Shown piece by piece: positions 23,682 to 29,869 of a stretch of DNA of 36,177 bases. Made by a program: the position numbers and the translations under genes. Position 1 is the stretch's first letter. Each line of letters opens with the position of its first letter. This DNA comes from Polyangium sp. 15x6 (GTDB taxonomy: Bacteria > Myxococcota_A > Polyangia > Polyangiales > Polyangiaceae): contig NZ_JASBQE010000115.1 in the NCBI RefSeq assembly GCF_029960785.1, forward strand, positions 1-36,177. The letters are read 5' to 3'. A model generated the notes under the pieces. It ran no database searches and had not been told where the DNA came from. It saw nothing but the letters and a program-made list of their open reading frames with translations.

Positions 23682-26600
23682 ATGTGGAAGAGCTTTTTCG
23701 CCTTCGATCTGCGCTACCACCTGCGTCAGCCCCTGCTCTGGATCAGCACCCTGCCGCTCGTGCTGATCTCCTTCCTGTCCGCCAGCAGCGACAGCTTCCG
23801 CATCGGCGGGGCGATCGGCAATGCGCACATGAATGCGCCCGTCGTCATCGTCAACCAGCTCGGCGTGTTGAGCATCATCGCGATGTTCCTCGTGACCGTC
23901 TTCCTGGCTGGCGCCATCCTGCGCGACAGCGAGGTGGGCATGGCCGACCTGCTGTTCGCCACGCCGATGCGCAAGTTCGACTACCTGTTGGGCCGCTTCC
24001 TGGCTGGCTTCGCGACCTGCCTGCTGGTATTCGGGCTGATCACGGTGGCCATGATGATCGGCTCGCGCATGCCTGGCATCGATCCCGCGCGCATCGGGCC
24101 TTTCTCGCTGCAGTCTTATGCCTGGGGCTTCTTTGTCTATGTCGTGCCGAACCTGCTCTTCGTGTCGGCGCTGCTGACGCTATTGGCCGCGACGACGCGC
24201 TCGATGATGATGGTCTATGTCGGCGTGCTCGGCTTCGTCGCCCTGTGGTCGATTGCTGGCTTCCTCGGCGGGCGCGCCGATAGCGCCGTGTTGGCCGTGC
24301 TGCTCGATCCCTTCGGTGTGCGGGTGCTGGCCCAGGCCACGCGCTATTTCACGAGCGCCGACATGAATGTGCGTCTGCCCGAACTGAGTGGCGCGCTGCT
24401 GATGAATCGCGCCTTGTGGACCATGCTCGCCCTTGGCATGTTCGGCACTACGCTGGTGCTATTCAAGCCCCTGCGGGTCGGAACTGGGCGTGGCTGGCGC
24501 AAGCGCCGGGCCGTACTGGAAGTGGCGGCCAGCGCGGCGCCATCCACGCCGCTGCGCCGCATCGAACCGATATTCGGTGCGGCGACGGCTTGGCATCAAA
24601 CGGCCCGCCTGCTGCGCGCCGATGTGCGCGCCGTCCTGCGCAGCCTGCCCTTCCTCGTCATGCTCCTGCTGGCACTGGCGAACTTCTTCGCCAACTACAC
24701 AATCGGCGGCATGCGCTTCGACAGCACGCCGTACCCGCTCACACGCCTGATGCTCGAAGAACTCGCGGGCGGCCTCAATGAGATGCTCGTCATCGTGCTG
24801 ATCTTCTTTAGCGGGGAATTGGTCTACAAGGACAGACAGGCCCGCATCGACGGCCTGGCCGACGCCCTGCCCGTGCCGAACTGGGCGCCGCTGCTCGCCA
24901 AGTGCGGCGCGCTGGTGGCGATTGTGCTGGCCTTCCTGCTCGCTGGCGTGGTGGCGGCCGTGGGTATTCAGCTCGTGGTTGGCGGCGCGCCCGTCGACGT
25001 CATCCTGTATGCGAAGGGCACGCTGATCTCCTCGGCCTACTTCGTGCTGATGGCGATGGCGCTGCTGGCCCTGCAGGTCGTAGCAGGGAACAAATTCCTC
25101 GGCTACGCGCTTGGCATCGCGGTGCTCGCATCCGGCCCGGTGCTGCGCGGCCTGCGTATCGAGCACCATCTGTCGAACTTCGCATCCCTGCCGACGCTGC
25201 GCTATTCGGACATGAACGGTTACGGCCACTACATCGCGGGTTGGGCGTGGTTCGTGCTGTACTGGGGCCTGCTGGCGGCAGCCATGCTGATCGCGGCCCA
25301 GGGCTTTTGGGTGCGCGGCACGGCCCCGCGCTGGGGCGAACGGGTGAAGGCTGCCGCAGCGGCCCTGCGTGGCCGCGCCGGCGCCGCACTCGCGCTCTGC
25401 CTGTCCGGCTTTGCAGCGGCGGGCGGCTGGATCTACTACAACACGAATATCCTCAACGATTACCAGTCCAGCGAAGCCCTGCTTGACTTCCGCGCCGGCT
25501 ACGAGAAAGCCTACCGCAAGGACATGGACCTGCCTCTCCCCAGCCTGACGGGCATAAGGGCCGAGGTGGACATCTTCCCGTCCGAGCACGTGCTGCGCAT
25601 CCATGGCCACTACGTCCTGCAGAACAAGACGCAGGCGCCGCTTGCTGTCCTGCGTATCCAAAACGATCTGCGTGCCACGACCCATTTCGACAAGCTGCCC
25701 GCAGGCCGCCTGGTACGCGACGACGCGCGCTACGGCGTGCAGGACTGGCAGCTCGACCAGCCGCTGGCGCCTGGCGCCAGCATTGCCCTCGACTTCACGG
25801 TGGATGTGCGCAGGCACGGCTTCACGAACGACGGCATGCCCGATCCTGTGAACGACAACGGCACCCTGTTCGCGTTCGAGGATTACTTCCCCAAGTTCGG
25901 CTACAACCAGTCGCTCGAAATCGACGACGCCAAGGCCCGCAAGGCGCGCGGCCTGGGCGAGGCGCACCGCATGCCCAAGCTGGAAGATGGCCAGGCCCAG
26001 TACAAGAACTACTGGAAGCTGTTCGGCATCGATGCCGATTTCATCGACTTCGAGACCACTGTCTCGACCAGCGCGGACCAGACCGCGCTGGCGCCCGGCT
26101 CCCTCGTGAACAGCTGGGAGAAGGATGGCCGCCGCTACTTCCACTACAAGATGGACCGGCCGATCCTGCCCTTCTTCGGCTATCAGTCGGCGCGCTGGGA
26201 AGTCAAGCGCGACCAGTGGAGCGGTCTGCCCATCGAGGTCTACTACGACACGAAACACGCCTACAACATCGACCGCATGATCGCGGGCGCGAAGGGCGCG
26301 CTCGACTACTACACGGCCAATTTTGGTCCCTATCCCTACAAGCAGGTGCGCATCGTCGAGACCCCGCTCTACCAGAGCTATGCGCGCGCCTTCCCGACGC
26401 TGACGCCCTTCTCCGAATCGCTCGGTTTCATCAGCGACCTGCGCGACCCGGCCGCAGCCGACCACGTGTTCTACGTCACGGCCCACGAACTAGCGCATCA
26501 GTGGTGGGGTGACCAGGCTATTGCCGCCAACGTCCAGGGTGGCGGGCTGGTGACGGAATCGCTGGCCGAATACTCGGCCCTGATGGCCGTCGAAAAGCAT

Positions 26601-27251
26601 TACGGCGCCGAGACGGTGCGCCGCATCCTGCGCTTCGACCTGGACGAATACCTGCGTGGCCGCACCGCCGAAGGCGCCGAGGAGCAGCCCCTGATCCGCA
26701 ACGAGAGCCAGACCTATCTGCAGTACCGCAAGGCCAGCCTCGTCTTCTACCGCCTGCGCGAAGAGATCGGTGAGGCGGCCGTGAACCGCGCCCTTCGGCG
26801 CTTCCTCGACGACAAACGCTACCAGACAACACCCTACACGACGAGCCGCGACCTGCTTGGCTACCTCCGCGCGGAGACGCCCGCCAGCAAGCAGGATCTG
26901 GTGACGGACCTGTTCGAACGCATCGTCTTCTACGACAACCGCGTGCTCGCCGCCAAAGCCAGCCCGCGCGCGGACGGCCGCTGGGACGTGAGCGTCACGG
27001 TGCGCCTGGCGAAGACGGAAGCGGATGGCCACGGCAAGGAGACGGCCCGCGTCTACGACGAGCCGATCGACATCGCCGTCTTCACAGGCGGGCGCCTGCT
27101 CCCTGCGGCGCAACGCGTGCTGCCTGCCGGCGAAACGCGCTTCACGCTCACCGTGGCGGAAAAGCCTTCCGAAGTGTGCATCGACCCGCGCCAGCTGCTG
27201 ATCGACCGCGTCCCGGCCGACAACCGCAGGGCTGTCGACATCGCTAACTAG
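23682..27251 (+). CDS. ABC permease fused to an M1-type aminopeptidase domain
   Basis: The 1189-residue protein has ABC-2-like transmembrane bundles (about 1-560), then a periplasmic region from about 600 with an M1 gluzincin domain. The zinc motif is HELAHQWWGDQ (His935, Glu936, His939) with the third ligand Glu959 in TESLAEYS; 19 residues separate His939 and Glu959, one more than in classical M1 enzymes. The catalytic Tyr may be that in YRKASLVFYRL. The GxMEN exopeptidase motif is absent; YARAFPTLTPFSE occupies its place. Permease/M1 fusions of this type accompany an ATPase and LytTR systems in other Proteobacteria; substrates are unknown. ATG at 23682 follows the ATPase by 10 bases. Its stop overlaps the stop of the convergent regulator. 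Confidence 0.92.
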   Translation: MWKSFFAFDLRYHLRQPLLWISTLPLVLISFLSASSDSFRIGGAIGNAHMNAPVVIVNQLGVLSIIAMFLVTVFLAGAILRDSEVGMADLLFATPMRKFDYLLGRFLAGFATCLLVFGLITVAMMIGSRMPGIDPARIGPFSLQSYAWGFFVYVVPNLLFVSALLTLLAATTRSMMMVYVGVLGFVALWSIAGFLGGRADSAVLAVLLDPFGVRVLAQATRYFTSADMNVRLPELSGALLMNRALWTMLALGMFGTTLVLFKPLRVGTGRGWRKRRAVLEVAASAAPSTPLRRIEPIFGAATAWHQTARLLRADVRAVLRSLPFLVMLLLALANFFANYTIGGMRFDSTPYPLTRLMLEELAGGLNEMLVIVLIFFSGELVYKDRQARIDGLADALPVPNWAPLLAKCGALVAIVLAFLLAGVVAAVGIQLVVGGAPVDVILYAKGTLISSAYFVLMAMALLALQVVAGNKFLGYALGIAVLASGPVLRGLRIEHHLSNFASLPTLRYSDMNGYGHYIAGWAWFVLYWGLLAAAMLIAAQGFWVRGTAPRWGERVKAAAAALRGRAGAALALCLSGFAAAGGWIYYNTNILNDYQSSEALLDFRAGYEKAYRKDMDLPLPSLTGIRAEVDIFPSEHVLRIHGHYVLQNKTQAPLAVLRIQNDLRATTHFDKLPAGRLVRDDARYGVQDWQLDQPLAPGASIALDFTVDVRRHGFTNDGMPDPVNDNGTLFAFEDYFPKFGYNQSLEIDDAKARKARGLGEAHRMPKLEDGQAQYKNYWKLFGIDADFIDFETTVSTSADQTALAPGSLVNSWEKDGRRYFHYKMDRPILPFFGYQSARWEVKRDQWSGLPIEVYYDTKHAYNIDRMIAGAKGALDYYTANFGPYPYKQVRIVETPLYQSYARAFPTLTPFSESLGFISDLRDPAAADHVFYVTAHELAHQWWGDQAIAANVQGGGLVTESLAEYSALMAVEKHYGAETVRRILRFDLDEYLRGRTAEGAEEQPLIRNESQTYLQYRKASLVFYRLREEIGEAAVNRALRRFLDDKRYQTTPYTTSRDLLGYLRAETPASKQDLVTDLFERIVFYDNRVLAAKASPRADGRWDVSVTVRLAKTEADGHGKETARVYDEPIDIAVFTGGRLLPAAQRVLPAGETRFTLTVAEKPSEVCIDPRQLLIDRVPADNRRAVDIAN

Positions 27252-27946
27252 AGGCGCTTGAGCTGCTTGAACTGGACGGCGCGGCGGCGCGACATGTCCA
27301 CGTTCAAGCCGCTTTCGAGCTGCAGCACCAGGCCGCCCGCGGCCGACGGTCCCACGCTCCGCACGTAGCGCAGATTGACGATGTGGCGGCGGCTCACCCG
27401 CATGAAGTGCTGCGGGTCGAGCCGCTCTTCGAGCTGGCTCAGGGAGCGCAGCAGTAGCGGGCGGTTGTGGTCGAAGTAGACGCGCGTGTAATTGCCCTCG
27501 GATTCGAACAGGACGATCTGCTCCACGTCCACGAACCAGCAGCGTTCCCCGTCCTGAATGAAGACCTTGCCGTCCGTGGCCTTCTGCGGCGTGGGTGCGG
27601 CGTCGCGGCTGTATTTTTTCAGGGCCTGGGCCAGGCGTGGCGGTTCGATGGGCTTGAGCAGGTAGTCAAGCGCATTCGCGTCAAAAGCCTTGAGCGCGAA
27701 CTGGTCGTAAGCCGTCGTGAAGATGACGGCGGGCGCGCGCTCCAAGGCCGCCAGCAGCTCGAAGCCGCTCCCGTCGGGCATGCGGATATCGAGGAACACG
27801 AGGTCCGGCGCCATGTGACGGATAGCGTGCAGTCCATCGGCCACATTGGCCGCTTCGGCCACGACTTCCACTTCCGGGTGGGCGTCGAGCAGACGCCGCA
27901 GCTCGCTCCGCGCGAGGCGCTCGTCGTCGATGATGGCGACTCTCAT
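27248..27946 (-). CDS. LytTR-family response regulator
   Basis: The 232-residue protein has a receiver domain (1-115) with acidic pair Asp8-Asp9, phospho-acceptor Asp53 in LVFLDIRMPD and Lys98 in YLLKPIE. A LytTR DNA-binding domain follows (about 128-232), with FESEGNYTRVYF and FMRVSRRHIVNLRYV. LytTR proteins bind direct-repeat operators upstream of target genes; the ABC/M1 operon next door is the obvious candidate target. ATG at 27946 lies in the stop of the kinase gene (ATGA). Its TAG overlaps, tail to tail, the TAG of the permease gene. Confidence 0.93.
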   Translation of the reverse strand: MRVAIIDDERLARSELRRLLDAHPEVEVVAEAANVADGLHAIRHMAPDLVFLDIRMPDGSGFELLAALERAPAVIFTTAYDQFALKAFDANALDYLLKPIEPPRLAQALKKYSRDAAPTPQKATDGKVFIQDGERCWFVDVEQIVLFESEGNYTRVYFDHNRPLLLRSLSQLEERLDPQHFMRVSRRHIVNLRYVRSVGPSAAGGLVLQLESGLNVDMSRRRAVQFKQLKRL

Positions 27947-28998
27947 GCGGCTCCCTGTGGCAGTGTCACGGTGGCGCGCACCCAGCCGCCTTCCTCCGCG
28001 AGGACGCAGCTTGCCTGCGGGCCGCATTGCAGGGCCAGCCGCTGGATGGCGTTCGACAGGCCAAGCCGCGTGGACGTGCTGGACGCGGCGAGCCGGCCCT
28101 GGTTGCATATCTCGACGCGCACCAATCCATCGGCGCCGAGGCGCGCCGATATCCTGACTTCGCAGGGCGCGACCGTGCGCTCGACGCCGTGCTTGACCGC
28201 GTTCTCGACGAGGGTCTGCACCACCATCGGCGGCACCGGCGTCGCCGCCAGCGCCGGATCGATGTCGATATGCGCCCGCAGGCGTTCGTCGAAGCGCAGC
28301 TTCTCGATGCCGAGATAGGCGCTAACGGCCGCCATTTCCGCGCCGAGGGGGATGGTGCCGGTCTGGTCCGTTTGCAAGCGCTGGCGCATCATGCCCGCGA
28401 GCTGGCTGACGGCATGGGCGGCGGCCGGCGCGTCTTCGTAGATCAGGGCGCGGATGCTGTTCAGGCTATTGAAGAAAAAATGGGGATTGACCTGGAACTG
28501 CAGGGCGCGCAGCTCGGCATCCTTCACGCTCACCTCCAGCTTGAGCTTTTCCAGCTCGGCGCGCTGGGCGCGGCGGCGCGCGAGGGCGACCGCATAGCAC
28601 AGGGTCCAGACGGCGAAAATGGCGAACCACAGGACGAACAGCATGGCGTAATCGACAGGACCTGTCGACGGATCGCGCAGCAGAGCGCCATCGCGGAAGG
28701 CCAGGTCGGCGGCGAGCAGGCAGCCCGTCTGCAAGACGGCCAGCACCAGCAAGCCGGCGATGATGCGGCCGAAGGGAATGCCGGTGGCGCGGTCCACCCA
28801 CGCGCGCCGCTTGAGCTGGAGCCGCCAGACATGGGACAGGCCGAGGCCCGTCACCATGCAGAAGCTCTTGGCGAGCGCGAAGCGCAGCATCTGCTGCGTA
28901 TCGCCGCTGGACGAGGATAGCACGCCGACGCAGGCCAGCGCGCCCCAGCCGGCCAGCTGACAAAGCCAATAATCACGCTGTGTTGTCTGCTCCTGCAT
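27943..28998 (-). CDS. LytS/YpdA-type sensor histidine kinase
   Basis: The 351-residue membrane kinase has four hydrophobic segments in residues 10-140, then the His_kinase domain with phospho-acceptor His173 in QVNPHFFFNSLNSIRAL and the N-box VVQTLVENAVKHGV. No large extracytoplasmic sensor is present, so it likely senses membrane state or its transporter partner. The ATG at 28998 (MQEQTTQRDYW) is preferred to a start 120 bases upstream because the segment between is unlike the family. It overlaps the response regulator by 4 bases. Confidence 0.92.
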   Translation of the reverse strand: MQEQTTQRDYWLCQLAGWGALACVGVLSSSSGDTQQMLRFALAKSFCMVTGLGLSHVWRLQLKRRAWVDRATGIPFGRIIAGLLVLAVLQTGCLLAADLAFRDGALLRDPSTGPVDYAMLFVLWFAIFAVWTLCYAVALARRRAQRAELEKLKLEVSVKDAELRALQFQVNPHFFFNSLNSIRALIYEDAPAAAHAVSQLAGMMRQRLQTDQTGTIPLGAEMAAVSAYLGIEKLRFDERLRAHIDIDPALAATPVPPMVVQTLVENAVKHGVERTVAPCEVRISARLGADGLVRVEICNQGRLAASSTSTRLGLSNAIQRLALQCGPQASCVLAEEGGWVRATVTLPQGAA

Positions 28999-29152
28999 GG
29001 TCCCGAAGTGAAGAGGATCGAACGAGGCGCATGGTAGCAGTAGAATTGGCTTGCGAACATGGGGGAGCCGAAAAAAAAATGGAGACGCCACGTGTCGATC
29101 ACCGGCAGGCTGCTGCAATCGGGCGCGTGCATCTGTTTCGCGCCGTTGGAAG

Positions 29153-29242
29153 CGAGACGCCCGCGGCCGCGATGATGTCGTTCACCGACGTCGGCTCGTA
29201 GCCCCGCTCGAAGAACAGCCGCTCGGTCGTGTGTCGAGGCAA
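29153..29242 (-). pseudogene. TetR-family regulator, N-terminal fragment
   Basis: Reading from a TTG at 29242 gives a TetR helix-turn-helix start: RLFFERGYEPTSVNDIIAAAGVS. Resemblance to TetR proteins stops abruptly after GVS, where family members continue KGTFYHHF. Here the sequence changes to unrelated residues. The very N-terminus also seems shortened (helix 1 is nearly missing) and a stop lies three codons before the TTG. The break coincides with the right end of the foreign-looking ABC/two-component module. Confidence 0.6.
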
Positions 29243-29355
29243 GGCACGCTACGGGTAGGCTCGCATTGGACAGAATCCCTTCGAGGGTTCGGCCGCGATG
29301 GGGGCCACAGCGACCGGGATTAGAAGGGCGTCAAGGCGGCCGGTCGGCGAGCATC

Positions 29356-29397
29356 CGCCCCGGAGAGCCCTGGCGGTGGGCAGGGCTCCCCGGGGCG
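29356..29397. repeat. 17-bp hairpin in non-coding DNA
   Basis: Arms 29356-29372 (ending gagccctg) and 29381-29397 (starting cagggctc) are reverse complements with one mismatch, around an eight-base loop gcggtggg. It could fold as a very stable RNA or DNA hairpin. There is no T run after it on either strand, so it is not a standard intrinsic terminator. Confidence 0.6.
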
Positions 29398-29552
29398 TGC
29401 GCGCTACCTCCGCGATCGTCGGCCGGAGCGTGCCACCGCAGCCATCGCCGCGAGAAGCTTCCCCATGGCGCCGTGCGCCGCGCGCGCAGCGTCGATCGCC
29501 CGTTCGCCTGCCGGGAGCGAACGTCGCGCACGACGCCGCGGCGCCCGAAAAA

Positions 29553-29567
29553 TCATTCAATGAATGA
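29553..29567. promoter_or_regulatory. AT-rich 15-bp palindrome
   Basis: TCATTCA-A-TGAATGA is a perfect inverted repeat in an AT-rich patch within GC-rich DNA. Length and composition are those of TetR or MarR operators, and a TetR fragment lies 310 bases away, but no intact neighbouring gene starts here. Operator function is inference. Confidence 0.4.
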
Positions 29568-29869
29568 AATCCGAAACGATATGCCTCCCAGAGTCGTCGG
29601 TGGACGAAATGCTCCCAGCAAGCCGATGCATACTCGAAGTCTTCGCGCGTGGGCGCAAGCGTACCGCAGCAAAAGTACGGTTCACGGCGACTTCGCTCTG
29701 TTCTACGGCGATCACGGGATGCCAGAGCTTATCGAACCCCTCCAAGCCAATGGCACGAAGCTCGATGAATGTCTTGCCCCCGTGAGGAGAGCCGCGTAAA
29801 AAGCAGGGCGAACGGTCACCAAATTTCAACGGAACGCGGGACGTCCCCCGTTGTCTGCGAAGGGCCGCT

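Larger units (their letters stand above)
28999..29869. other. Gene-poor stretch with TetR fragment, hairpin and palindrome
   Basis: No intact gene is visible. The first ~150 bases are the leader of the kinase gene, with an A9 run at about 29072-29080. A TetR fragment follows (29153-29242). A 17-bp hairpin (29356-29397) and an AT-rich palindrome (29553-29567) stand further on. On the minus strand around 29570-29690 a short frame reads like real protein (DFEYASACWEHFVHRR, then WEAYRFGFHSLND) but has no sensible start or continuation; it may be the remnant of a lost gene. Confidence 0.5.

Noticed and set aside
24459-26486. A 675-codon minus-strand frame opposite the permease/M1 gene
   Set aside because: Its protein is His/Gln/Arg/Val-biased noise, while the plus strand holds the zinc motif and transmembrane segments.
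29838-29847. GGGACGTCCC palindrome 22 bases before the Asp-box lipoprotein gene
   Set aside because: A 10-bp GC palindrome is expected by chance in this composition; no second site or conservation can be seen.
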